Source of the DNA: Spartobacteria bacterium
GTDB lineage: Bacteria > Verrucomicrobiota > Verrucomicrobiia > Chthoniobacterales > UBA10450
Assembly: GCA_021324035.1 (NCBI GenBank)
Contig: JAJPJU010000186.1
Coordinates: 1-23,027 of the forward strand
Length of the DNA: 23,027 nt
Reading direction: 5' to 3'
Shown here: one piece after another, positions 13,760 through 21,480 of the stretch
Layout of the letters: each line of letters begins with the position of its first letter
Numbering within the stretch: position 1 is the stretch's first letter
Notes under the pieces: generated by a model
Told to the model about the DNA's origin: nothing
What the model saw: the letters and a program-made list of their open reading frames with translations, nothing else
The model's database searches: none
Position numbers and translations under genes: made by a program

Positions 13760-15759
13760 TTGAGAATCGACATCATTGCACGAGCGACTTCCTCCGTCGT
13801 CACTTCCTTCATGCAGCGAAAGTCAATTGGACATTCTCGCAAGAAACACGGGCTGCATTCAACATGATGCCGGACCACAATGTGATTCTCGCCAATCGGA
13901 CCGGTGAGCCGCGGCTCAGTGGATCCGAAAACTGCCACGACCGGAACGCCGAGGAGAGCGGCCAGATGCATCGTACCGGTGTCGTTGGTCAAAAGGGCGC
14001 GGCAACCGCGCAATTCCGAAATCAACTCCTCGAGCGTGGTTTGGCCGATTCGGTTAATGCATTTGTCGCCGAGTTTGGCAGCGATTGTTTCTCCGATTGG
14101 GGCATCGTTTTCCGTTCCGAACAGAATCCATTTCTCGCCCGACCCGTTGGAAACAGATTCCGCAACTTCAGCGAACCGTTCCGGCATCCAGCGTTTGGCC
14201 GGACCGTATTCCGCACCGGGGCAGAGACCAAGAGAGATGCGATGTTTGAGGTTTGAAGTTAGAGGTTCGGCCGAAAGGGTGATTTTGCCGGCGAGGTCAA
14301 CGTCGGCGCCGCAATCGTCGGCGATGCGAAGAAAACGAAGCGCGTGATGTTCCGGGGGACGAGGTCGACGCGGTTCGCGCACGATTTGATTTAACAACCA
14401 GGCCCGGGTATGTCCGCGATATCCCACCTTTCGCGGCACGGACGAAACTTCGAGCGCGGAGCGAAGAGAGTTTGGAAATAGAATCGCTGCGTCAAACGGC
14501 TGCTGCTTCTTGATTAAACGCCTGGCGGCAAAGACAGATTTGTCGGGCGAGGACAAAACTTCGTCGACTTCCGCAACCAATTTCCAGACCGGCGCAATTT
14601 TTTCCGGCGCGAGAACCGTCACATGCGCATCGGGCCGGCCGTTCTTGATTGCGCGCACGGCCGGAACGCTCATCACCGCGTCGCCCAGCCAGTTGCTGCT
14701 TCGAATCAAAATACGAAAAGGCTTCAACTTTCCGGCCGGAACATCTTTCGGCAGATAAATTCCCCGTTTATAGCGGTTCAGAAGGAAATTCGGACGCGGC
14801 GTTTTCCAGCGATTGTGCACCCAAAAACCATCTTCCGGCGCATGACGAATCTGTTGCTCGATGATTTCGTTTATTTTGGAAGTCAGAGCCTCGATTGAAG
14901 CGCCTGGAGTGTCGAAGCGTTCGGTAAAAACCATCCGCCACCGCGCATGTCCGGTTGTGTAAACCGCCGCCGCGATCACCCCGGCTCGGCTCCGTTTGGC
15001 CAGAAGCGCCGGCAGGGGCGAAGTGGAAGCAAGCTTTCCAAAAAACGGCGTCCAAATCCCCTGGTCCCCGGCGTGCTGGTCGCTCAGGATGCCAACGCCG
15101 CCGCCTGAACGGAGCAAGTCGATCACCGGTTGGAATCCTTCTCTGCGATCAAACAGCTCGAGCCCGGTGCGGCTTCGGCTGGCTCGGACGTGCTTATCGA
15201 TAAAACGATTGCCGAGTTTTTGATACACGCTCGCGTTGCGGACGAAACCGACAAACTTCGGCATCAGTGACGCAAACAATTCCCATGTAGCCAGGTGACT
15301 CAACACCAGCACGACCGGTTTGCCAGCGCGAAACTCACGGGCCATCGATTCTATGTTTTCGACGGTCACGCTTTGCAGGATTTGATCGGGGGACATTCGC
15401 ATCAGTTTCACCGTGCATAGAAGATTGGCGCCCAGGCGCTGGAAATGTCGCCGGACCAGACACCGCAGTTCGGCCGGCGATTTTTCCGAGCCGAATGCAA
15501 TTCCGACGTTGTGCAAAGCCAGCCGGCGATATTTGGGAACAAGGACCCAGGCGCAAAAGCCAAATGCTTGTCCGAGGGCGAAGGCGGCACGCAGCGGTAA
15601 AAGGCCGATTAGCGCAAAGCCTGTCCGATATATAAAATAGACGAAATACTCGAGCATGAATCTCGGCCAAGCCCGCCAAACGCGTGACAGCGTAAATTTG
15701 CACGACCGACGCTGCAATGAAATATAATATGGCGGTAGTTGCGCAGCTTCGTTAGGCAT
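13756..15759 (-). CDS. Fusion of lipid A acyltransferase (LpxL/HtrB) and heptosyltransferase (WaaF)
   Basis: One frame of 667 residues encodes two LPS enzymes. Residues 35 to about 330 are an LpxL/HtrB-type acyltransferase: membrane anchor near 35-80, HX4E motif in SHLATWELF (His155), then DQHAGDQGIWTPFFGKLAST and a closing FWVHNRWKTPRPNF. Residues from about 345 are a GT9 heptosyltransferase II: ILIRSSNWLGDAVMSVPAVR, CPGAEYGPAKRWMPERF, LTNDTGTMHLAALLGVPVVA and the C-terminal ECSPCFLREC. The first half would add a secondary acyl chain to Kdo-lipid A, the second an ADP-heptose to the inner core, both at the cytoplasmic face. ATG 15759 or ATG 15657 are candidate starts; upstream the frame stays open to 16203 but is antisense to the cupin gene. 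A heptamer array lies inside the coding region at 14242-14269. Confidence 0.9.
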   Translation of the reverse strand: MPNEAAQLPPYYISLQRRSCKFTLSRVWRAWPRFMLEYFVYFIYRTGFALIGLLPLRAAFALGQAFGFCAWVLVPKYRRLALHNVGIAFGSEKSPAELRCLVRRHFQRLGANLLCTVKLMRMSPDQILQSVTVENIESMAREFRAGKPVVLVLSHLATWELFASLMPKFVGFVRNASVYQKLGNRFIDKHVRASRSRTGLELFDRREGFQPVIDLLRSGGGVGILSDQHAGDQGIWTPFFGKLASTSPLPALLAKRSRAGVIAAAVYTTGHARWRMVFTERFDTPGASIEALTSKINEIIEQQIRHAPEDGFWVHNRWKTPRPNFLLNRYKRGIYLPKDVPAGKLKPFRILIRSSNWLGDAVMSVPAVRAIKNGRPDAHVTVLAPEKIAPVWKLVAEVDEVLSSPDKSVFAARRLIKKQQPFDAAILFPNSLRSALEVSSVPRKVGYRGHTRAWLLNQIVREPRRPRPPEHHALRFLRIADDCGADVDLAGKITLSAEPLTSNLKHRISLGLCPGAEYGPAKRWMPERFAEVAESVSNGSGEKWILFGTENDAPIGETIAAKLGDKCINRIGQTTLEELISELRGCRALLTNDTGTMHLAALLGVPVVAVFGSTEPRLTGPIGENHIVVRHHVECSPCFLRECPIDFRCMKEVTTEEVARAMMSILK
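14242..14269. repeat. Degenerate heptamer array inside the heptosyltransferase coding sequence
   Basis: Four consecutive 7-base units on the plus strand fit ARGTTNG (with ATGTTTG as the first), the same RNGTTNG consensus as the intergenic array at 8478-8505. The gene on the minus strand reads through it in frame as PLTSNLKHR, near residues 498-506. This falls in the linker between the two Rossmann-like halves of the heptosyltransferase domain, just before the conserved CPGAEYGPAKRW block, where extra residues should be tolerated. Confidence 0.6.
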
Positions 15760-15776
15760 GTAAGCGGCTTGATCTG

Positions 15777-16517
15777 ATGAAAATGAAAAAGGATTTGTGG
15801 CTGGGATTGAACGAACGCGCTCGAAAGTCTCTGGCAGCGCGGGATTACAAGACCGGCTCGTTGGGTCAGCAGATTTCCGGTTCGGGCGTGGATGCGGGGG
15901 ATCTGGTTGGTCCGAGACGCAAAGCGGAATTGAAAAAGGAATGGATCCCGGGCGTTGAAATTTTTCCAAGGACGGTTCACGCCCAGCGGCACCGCGGCAG
16001 TTTTGGCGAGCTCGCGCGGGAGTCGGAAGGAATTCTCGGCAAGATTGGGCTGCGGCCAAGGCAATGGTCGGCCGCGCGCATGTTCGCCAACAGCGCCAAA
16101 GGGTTCCACATTCATCCGCCCAGCAGTCCCGACGATACGACCGCGGAGAAATGGCTGCGCCGTTTGTTCGTAACCCAGGCCGAAAAGTATTCGCTCCGTC
16201 CATACGATCGCGAGCAATGGGATGTGATGTTCTTCCTCCAAGGCCGCGCGGAAGTGTTTTTACGAGACGCCCGGGCCGGGTTGCCGGAGCGAACCATGCG
16301 ATTTTTTATCGATGGCGACAATCATCGCGGCCGCAACAACGCCGGGATCGTCATACCTCCGGGGGTCGCGCACGCGATTCGCGCCGAAGGTTCGGAAGAT
16401 TTAATCATGGTTTACGGCACGACCACGACGTTTCATCCGGAATTCGAAGGCCGGATTGCGAGTGAAATTGAAACTGCGGAATTGCCGCCGGGTTGGCGGA
16501 AATTCTTAACCCTGTAG
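15777..16517 (+). CDS. RmlC-like cupin (dTDP-4-dehydrorhamnose 3,5-epimerase-like)
   Basis: A cupin protein with a layout like RmlC: KEWIPGVEIFPRTVHAQRHRGSFGELARE, then QWSAARMFANSAKGFHIHPP (the HIH pair replaces the usual RGLHxQ), WDVMFFLQGRAEVFLRD, GIVIPPGVAHAI and TTTTFHPEFEGRI. RmlC epimerises dTDP-4-keto-6-deoxyglucose for rhamnose. Here the active-site loop deviates and no rmlA, rmlB or rmlD gene is nearby, so a different sugar nucleotide or another cupin function is possible. ATG 15777 gives 246 residues, but similarity begins only around residue 53; TTG 15930, giving MKKEWIPGVEIF, would match the family N-terminus better. The stop TAG (16515-16517) belongs to repeat copy 2. It is divergent from the LPS operon. 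Confidence 0.72.
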   Translation: MKMKKDLWLGLNERARKSLAARDYKTGSLGQQISGSGVDAGDLVGPRRKAELKKEWIPGVEIFPRTVHAQRHRGSFGELARESEGILGKIGLRPRQWSAARMFANSAKGFHIHPPSSPDDTTAEKWLRRLFVTQAEKYSLRPYDREQWDVMFFLQGRAEVFLRDARAGLPERTMRFFIDGDNHRGRNNAGIVIPPGVAHAIRAEGSEDLIMVYGTTTTFHPEFEGRIASEIETAELPPGWRKFLTL

Positions 16518-16573
16518 CGGCGGTCTATGACCGCCGGTTTAATAGTTCGGCGCTCATAGAGTGCCGCTACAGG
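16511..16573 (+). repeat. Double-hairpin palindromic repeat, copy 2
   Basis: Ends CCTGTAGC (16511-16518) and GCTACAGG (16566-16573) are perfect inverted repeats. Hairpin A is GGCGGTC at 16519-16525 with GACCGCC at 16529-16535 around TAT. Hairpin B is GGCGCTC at 16549-16555 with GAGTGCC at 16559-16565 around ATA, with one G-T pair. A 13-base linker separates them. The plan matches copy 1 at 2566-2616: GTAG/CTAC borders and two stems that start GGCG. Its TAG is the stop codon of the cupin gene, and its right end touches the methyltransferase start. Confidence 0.85.
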
Positions 16574-16575
16574 TG

Positions 16576-17265
16576 ATGAAACGCCAATTCGATCCCGCGA
16601 CCCTCGAGATAATGGACCGGCTACAGCCGGTCTCCGCCGAATTGGAGGACGATCTTCACAATCTCCGGCAACTGAATCGCTGGTTCGGCAGTTATTCTTT
16701 GATTGAATCTTTCCTGCGCCGCTGGATCAATCCCGGCGCCACGCTCCGGGTTATCGATCTTGCGACGGGATCGGGCGATATCCCGCGATTGATTGCGGAT
16801 TATGCTGGCCGTGTTGGCGCGACAGTCCGGATTGATGCCGTCGATCAGCAATCGTCGACGCTCGAGATCGCGAAAAAGCTCAGTGCGGGCTATTCGAATA
16901 TTTCGTTTGTCGAGGGGAACATTCTCGAACAGCAGAGCGCTGAACCGTACGACATGGCGCTTTGCACACTGGCTCTCCATCATTTCAGCGAAGAGGACGC
17001 CGTGCGCGTCCTGCGTCGTTGCCGCGAGCTTTCCCGAAAGTTTGTTCTCGTTTCGGATCTGCGTCGCGGCTGGTTAGGCACAATCGGGGTTCACCTTTTG
17101 ACGGTAACGTTGTTTCGCGAACCGATGACGAAATTCGATGCAAGACTTTCCGTGGCGCGGGCGTTTTCATTTTCTGAACTCGATGACCTGGCGAGGCGCG
17201 CCGGCTGGAAAGACTTCGGTCACGCAAATTTCAAGTTCGCCCGCCAGGCCGTCTGGCTCGAGTAA
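16576..17265 (+). CDS. Class I SAM-dependent methyltransferase
   Basis: A 229-residue soluble methyltransferase. Motif I is LRVIDLATGSGDIPRLIA (about 57-74), the acidic end of strand 2 is IDAVDQQ, and the strand 4 region reads YDMALCTLALHHFSEEDAVRVLRRC, as in UbiE-like enzymes acting on small lipophilic molecules or quinones. A C-terminal segment (FREPMTKFDARLSVARAFSFSELDDLARRAGW) is typical of the methyltransferases found beside type III polyketide synthases or phytoene/isoprenoid genes in soil bacteria; those partners are not in this window. The substrate is unknown. ATG 16576 is preferred over in-frame GTG 16561 and 16573, which lie in the repeat. The repeat supplies an AGG just before the start, the nearest thing to a ribosome binding site. 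Confidence 0.83.
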   Translation: MKRQFDPATLEIMDRLQPVSAELEDDLHNLRQLNRWFGSYSLIESFLRRWINPGATLRVIDLATGSGDIPRLIADYAGRVGATVRIDAVDQQSSTLEIAKKLSAGYSNISFVEGNILEQQSAEPYDMALCTLALHHFSEEDAVRVLRRCRELSRKFVLVSDLRRGWLGTIGVHLLTVTLFREPMTKFDARLSVARAFSFSELDDLARRAGWKDFGHANFKFARQAVWLE

Positions 17266-17322
17266 ATCTCGCGCCGAACCTTTTTTCTTGAAAGAAATTC
17301 TGCGGTCGCGCGTAGACCCGTT

Positions 17323-18048
17323 ATGAACGAACACTCATCCCTGGCAGCTCGCGGTGCGGCAATCGTCGTCGCTTCGCTTCTCCTCGCAGTTGGCGTGTCG
17401 GTCGGCGGGTCTTTCGTCGGCGACGGGATTGCGAACTGGAACAGCGGCCGCCGCATCATCGCCGTAAAAGGTCTTTCAGAACGCGAAGTGCCGGCGAGCG
17501 TCGCCACTTGGTCGATTGGTTATCGCGCGACTGGGAACGATTTGGACGCAATCAATCGGAAACTGACCGAGAGCACCAAAACGGTGTTGGCCTTCATGAA
17601 AGGCGCCGGGTTCGGTGAGAAGGACATCGCCGTGCAACCTCCCGCGCTTCACGACGCCGATATGGAACCTCGCGAAAAAGATGTGCCACCGCCACCGGAA
17701 CGGTATCGCGCGGAGCAATCCGTCCTTTTGCGAACTGCGAAAGTTGACTTGATCAAGCCCGCGCTCGCGACGGCCTCGAACCTGATGGTCAACGGCGTCC
17801 TGCTGTCTGAAGGATGCCGGCCGAATTACGTTTACAATCAACTGAATGACATCAAGCCGACGATGATTCAGGAAGCAACCAAGAACGCCCGGGTTGCGGC
17901 CGAGCAATTCGCGCGTGATTCACAAACCAATCTAGGAAAACTACGAAGTGCATCGCAAGGCTGGTTCCAGGTGGAAGATCGAGATGCTGCGACGCCGGAG
18001 CGCAAGCTGGTCCGGGTGGTGGTAGACGTTGATTACGAGCTTCACTAG
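17323..18048 (+). CDS. SIMPL (DUF541) domain protein, membrane-anchored
   Basis: A 241-residue protein with an N-terminal signal or anchor helix (about residues 9-30) followed by one SIMPL/DUF541 domain: IIAVKGLSEREVPASVATWSI opens it, and LNDIKPTMIQEATKNARVAAEQFA is the typical helix before the closing strand RVVVDVDYEL. This is the arrangement of E. coli YggE and of the periplasmic SIMPL proteins linked to oxidative-stress tolerance; the molecular role is not established. It probably faces the periplasm. The ATG at 17323 lies 57 bases after the methyltransferase stop, and no Shine-Dalgarno motif is seen. panC follows after 52 bases on the same strand, which may be no more than chance adjacency. 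Confidence 0.88.
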   Translation: MNEHSSLAARGAAIVVASLLLAVGVSVGGSFVGDGIANWNSGRRIIAVKGLSEREVPASVATWSIGYRATGNDLDAINRKLTESTKTVLAFMKGAGFGEKDIAVQPPALHDADMEPREKDVPPPPERYRAEQSVLLRTAKVDLIKPALATASNLMVNGVLLSEGCRPNYVYNQLNDIKPTMIQEATKNARVAAEQFARDSQTNLGKLRSASQGWFQVEDRDAATPERKLVRVVVDVDYELH

Positions 18049-18100
18049 CCAGAAATCTTTCTAATTCGCGCCGCGGGTTGGACTAGTTCATGGTTGCGGC

Positions 18101-18925
18101 GTGCAGCTCGTCACCAAAATATCGGAAATTCCACAGCGTAACGCGACAAAGCGGCGAGTGCTCGTGCCGACAATGGGCGCGTTGCACAAGGCTCATGGCG
18201 AACTGATTCGCGTCGCGCGAGAAAAAGCCGGCCAAAACAGCGAGGTCGCAGTCAGCATTTTCGTTAATCCCCTGCAGTTCGAGCCCGGGAGCGATTACGA
18301 AAAATATCCGCGTCCGGAAAAAGATGACGAGGAGTTCTGTCGCAAAGCCGGAGTCGACCTTTTGTTTCGGCCGAGTGCCACGGAAATGTATGCGAAGGAC
18401 CGTTCCGTATTTGTGGAAGAGAACGCGTTATCCAACGTGCTTGAAGGGAAATCGCGCCCCGGACATTTCCGGGGTGTTTGCACCGTGGTTGCCAAGCTGT
18501 TCAATATTTTCCAACCGGACGCGGCGGTTTTCGGCGAAAAAGATTTTCAGCAACTCGCGATCCTTCGCCGAATGGTTCGTGATCTAAATTACGAAATCGA
18601 GATTGTCGCAGTCCCAACCGTGCGCGAATCGGACGGACTCGCCTGTAGTTCGCGCAATGCTTATCTGAACCCTGAGGAGCGAAAACAAGCCGGGATTCTG
18701 CGCAGAGCGCTGCTGCCTGCGAAAAATTCCCAGCTGACATCGGCCAAGGAAATCATCGAGCTTGTGAGCAAGACAATCATGACAGCGCCGCTCGCCCGAA
18801 TCGATTATGTGGCTTTGGTCGATGCCGATACCTTGCAACCGATCGACACTGCAAAACCAAATTCGGTTCTTGCCGTTGCGGTTTATTTTGGAAAGACCCG
18901 GCTGATCGACAACATTCTCGGATGA
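18101..18925 (+). CDS. panC: Pantoate--beta-alanine ligase
   Basis: A 274-residue cytoplasmic ligase that condenses pantoate and beta-alanine using ATP, the last step of pantothenate synthesis and so of coenzyme A supply. Family blocks are VPTMGALHKAH (22-32, ATP site), SIFVNPLQFEPGSDYEKYPR, LEGKSRPGHFRGVCTVVAKLFNI, FGEKDFQQLAILRRM and the KMSKS-equivalent SSRNAYL. The HxGH signature reads HKAH, with Ala in place of the usual Gly. The start is GTG 18101; the nearby ATG 18090 is out of frame. The stop overlaps the nadB start by 4 bases (ATGA), so the two cofactor genes are translationally coupled. Confidence 0.95.
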   Translation: MQLVTKISEIPQRNATKRRVLVPTMGALHKAHGELIRVAREKAGQNSEVAVSIFVNPLQFEPGSDYEKYPRPEKDDEEFCRKAGVDLLFRPSATEMYAKDRSVFVEENALSNVLEGKSRPGHFRGVCTVVAKLFNIFQPDAAVFGEKDFQQLAILRRMVRDLNYEIEIVAVPTVRESDGLACSSRNAYLNPEERKQAGILRRALLPAKNSQLTSAKEIIELVSKTIMTAPLARIDYVALVDADTLQPIDTAKPNSVLAVAVYFGKTRLIDNILG

Positions 18926-20517
18926 AGGCGTACGATTTCGTCGTTATTGGGAGCGGAATTGCCGGGTTGAGTTTCGCCCTCAAAGCGGCGCGACATGGCT
19001 CGGTCGCCGTTGTCACAAAACGCAAAGGCGCCGATAGCAACACGGCGTGGGCGCAGGGCGGCATTGCCTGCGTTACCAGCGACGAAGATTCGTTCGAGCT
19101 TCACGTCCGCGACACACTCGATGCCGGCGCGGGGTTGTGTGATGAAAGAGTCGTTCGCACTATCGTGACTGAAGCGCCGGCCCGGATCCACGATTTGGTT
19201 GAGCTGGGATTACATTTCGACGAGCGGGAGGTTTCAGGCCATCGCGAATTCGATCTCGGCCGCGAAGGCGGACATTCGAAGCGTCGCGTGCTTCATGTCG
19301 CCGACGTGACCGGAAAGGAAATCGAGAATGTTTTGTTGCGCGAGTTAAGCCGCCAATCGCATGTCGATTTGCTGGAAAATCACATGGCGGTGGACCTGAT
19401 CACCGCGGCGAAACTCGGTTTCGCGGCTGAGGATCGTTGCCTAGGCGTTTACGTTCTCGACGAACAGACCGGCGAAGTCGAAACTATCCGGTCCGATCGA
19501 ATTGTTCTCGCCACCGGCGGTTGCGGAAAAGTTTATCTCTACACGACGAATCCCGACATCGCGACCGGTGACGGAGTAGCGATGGCGTGGCGGGCCGGGG
19601 CGACGATCGCGAACATGGAGTTCGTTCAATTTCATCCAACCTGCTTGTTTCATCCGAAAGCGAAGTCTTTTCTGATTTCGGAAGCGGTCCGCGGTGAAGG
19701 CGGCATTTTGCGAAACAATCGCGGCGAAGATTTTATGAAACGATACGATCCGCGAGGCTCGCTGGCACCCCGCGATATTGTGGCACGCGCGATCGACGCC
19801 GAAATCAAACGTTCCGGCGCGCAATGCGTTTTCCTGGATATAACCGATAAGCCGGTCGAATTCCTTCGCGAGCGATTTCCAAACATCTATGAAACTTGTT
19901 TGCGGTTTGGGATCGATATGACCAAACAACCGATTCCGGTCGTGCCGGCGGCGCATTATCAATGTGGCGGCGTCAAAACCGATGTGAACGGCGCAACCAG
20001 TTTGTCGGGATTATACGCGATCGGCGAGGTTGGTTGCACCGGACTGCACGGCGCCAACCGCCTGGCGAGCAATTCGCTGCTCGAGGGTTTAGTCGTGGCG
20101 CACCGCGCGGTGGCGGCGGCGATAGAGTCCCGATCGTTACGAGATCAGCGCGCGATTCCATTGCCAGAGTGGGAATCGGGCAACGTGCAGGACGTCGATG
20201 AGTTGGTTGTCATTTATCATAACTGGGATGAAATCCGGCGTCTGATGTGGGATTACGTCGGCATTGTGCGCACAGACAAGCGTCTTCAGCGGGCAAGTGC
20301 GCGGTTACGAAATCTTCAGCGCGAAATTCGTGAGTTCTATTGGAACTTCAAGGTATCGGTGGATCTACTGGAATTGCGCAACCTGGCCACGGTGGCGGCG
20401 TTGATCGTCGACTCGGCGTTGAGCCGCAAGGAAAGCCGCGGTTTGCATTACACGCTCGATTATCCGGAGAGGGACGAGCGCGATTATGTCCGAAGTACCT
20501 TGCTGAGCAGGGTATAA
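18922..20517 (+). CDS. nadB: L-aspartate oxidase
   Basis: A 531-residue FAD enzyme that oxidises aspartate to iminoaspartate, the first step of de novo NAD synthesis, for use by quinolinate synthase NadA (not in the window). It shows the N-terminal dinucleotide fold VIGSGIAGLSFALKAA (8-23), SNTAWAQGGIACV, the substrate-side QFHPT histidine, EAVRGEGGILRN, DPRGSLAPRDIVARAID, and the C-terminal FAD block HYQCGGVKTD to GEVGCTGLHGANRLASNSLLEG. The helical C-terminal domain is complete and the length matches NadB (about 530-540), which with the QFHPT/HYQCGG set argues for NadB over succinate dehydrogenase or fumarate reductase flavoproteins. It is coupled to panC by overlapping start and stop. Confidence 0.95.
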   Translation: MKAYDFVVIGSGIAGLSFALKAARHGSVAVVTKRKGADSNTAWAQGGIACVTSDEDSFELHVRDTLDAGAGLCDERVVRTIVTEAPARIHDLVELGLHFDEREVSGHREFDLGREGGHSKRRVLHVADVTGKEIENVLLRELSRQSHVDLLENHMAVDLITAAKLGFAAEDRCLGVYVLDEQTGEVETIRSDRIVLATGGCGKVYLYTTNPDIATGDGVAMAWRAGATIANMEFVQFHPTCLFHPKAKSFLISEAVRGEGGILRNNRGEDFMKRYDPRGSLAPRDIVARAIDAEIKRSGAQCVFLDITDKPVEFLRERFPNIYETCLRFGIDMTKQPIPVVPAAHYQCGGVKTDVNGATSLSGLYAIGEVGCTGLHGANRLASNSLLEGLVVAHRAVAAAIESRSLRDQRAIPLPEWESGNVQDVDELVVIYHNWDEIRRLMWDYVGIVRTDKRLQRASARLRNLQREIREFYWNFKVSVDLLELRNLATVAALIVDSALSRKESRGLHYTLDYPERDERDYVRSTLLSRV

Positions 20518-20633
20518 CAATGGAACAGATAGTGCTTCTACCAATTGTAACCGCCAGCGGCACTGGTTTTTCCATAACGAAAGGCCTTGCGGAAGGCGGA
20601 AAAATCGGATAGAAACAGGCCACCCTTTTGCCG

Positions 20634-21473
20634 ATGAGACGACTTCTCGCTCTGCTAGTCCTCGCCACCTCTTTCGGGGCGGTTTATGGGGAGGAGCAAT
20701 CCAGTTCGCCTTACGCGACGGCCGCGGATTTCGCGAAATACGCGATGAAATTGCGCGAGCAAGCGTTGCTGAAGGTTGAGCCGCAGGTATTTGTGCCGAC
20801 CAGTTCACGTCCGGCCGTCCAGCGTTATCCCTGGAAGACAAATATTGTGACCACGGTGTTCTGGATTGGCGAACAAGCCGGCGGGAATAACCCGGTGCCG
20901 AATTTCCGCAGCTCGTGGGACCTGAATTGGCAGGCGAACTATGGAGGGTTTGATAATCCGGATCGGTCCCAGCGCCGGAGCTACATTCCGGTGTCGTTCG
21001 TTCCGCGCCAAAATCCATTTTATTGCGCGCTTCCCTACAACGACGTCACTCACGGGCAATTCAAGCCGGAAGCGCCATTAGTGATTCCGTGGTTTAAGCA
21101 AGCCTACATGGGCCAGGGCCAATCGGTCTGCTGGCACCGCTGGATTGCTATTCGTAAGGGAAATCGCACCTGTTTCGCCCAATGGGAAGATTGCGGCCCG
21201 TTTCGCACCGATCACTTTCAATACGTCTTCGGCAACGAACGGCCAAAGCCGAACCTGAACCACGGTGCCGGATTGGATGTTTCGCCGGCAGTCCGTGACT
21301 ATCTCGGATTGCAGCCGACCGACGTCACCGACTGGCAATTCGTAGACGTCAAAGATGTCGCGGCGGGTCCGTGGCGCAGCTATGGCGACAATAACAATTT
21401 CGTTCTCGCCCGTCGCCAAATGGAACAACGCCTTGTTCAGCAGAACGGCGGAGCAGACAAGGCAAAGAAGTAG
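20634..21473 (+). CDS. Secreted protein with RlpA/DPBB-like C-terminal half
   Basis: A 279-residue exported protein. Residues 1-19 form a signal peptide (MRRLLALLVLATSFGAVYG/EEQ). The middle is rich in Pro, Trp and Asn (PWKTNIVTTVFWIGEQAGGNNPVP). The C-terminal half has strand CWHRWIAIRKGNRTCFAQW, then EDCGPFRTDHFQYVFG, and AGLDVSPAVRDYLGL followed by DWQFVDV; the CGPF and DVSPAV...LG pattern resembles double-psi beta-barrel (RlpA/expansin) proteins that act on or bind cell-wall glycan. This is a weak, pattern-based match; the function is unknown. ATG 20634 is preferred to TTG 20628. Its stop lies 7 bases from that of the convergent dynamin-like gene, leaving no room for a terminator. Confidence 0.72.
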   Translation: MRRLLALLVLATSFGAVYGEEQSSSPYATAADFAKYAMKLREQALLKVEPQVFVPTSSRPAVQRYPWKTNIVTTVFWIGEQAGGNNPVPNFRSSWDLNWQANYGGFDNPDRSQRRSYIPVSFVPRQNPFYCALPYNDVTHGQFKPEAPLVIPWFKQAYMGQGQSVCWHRWIAIRKGNRTCFAQWEDCGPFRTDHFQYVFGNERPKPNLNHGAGLDVSPAVRDYLGLQPTDVTDWQFVDVKDVAAGPWRSYGDNNNFVLARRQMEQRLVQQNGGADKAKK

Positions 21474-21480
21474 GGTGGCT

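Noticed and set aside
15795..15880. tRNA-like fragment on the minus strand (a TTCAATC T-loop-like and a CTTGTAA anticodon-loop-like segment)
   Set aside because: The flanking bases do not pair into T or anticodon stems and no acceptor stem can be closed, so it is not a tRNA gene.
15760..16203. Upstream in-frame extension of the LpxL-WaaF fusion
   Set aside because: It is antisense to the cupin gene and rich in Arg/Pro/Ser; the membrane anchor and family start lie at 15759 or 15657.
20550..20575. Short CCAG/CTGG hairpin followed by five T after nadB
   Set aside because: A four-base stem is below what a Rho-independent terminator needs.
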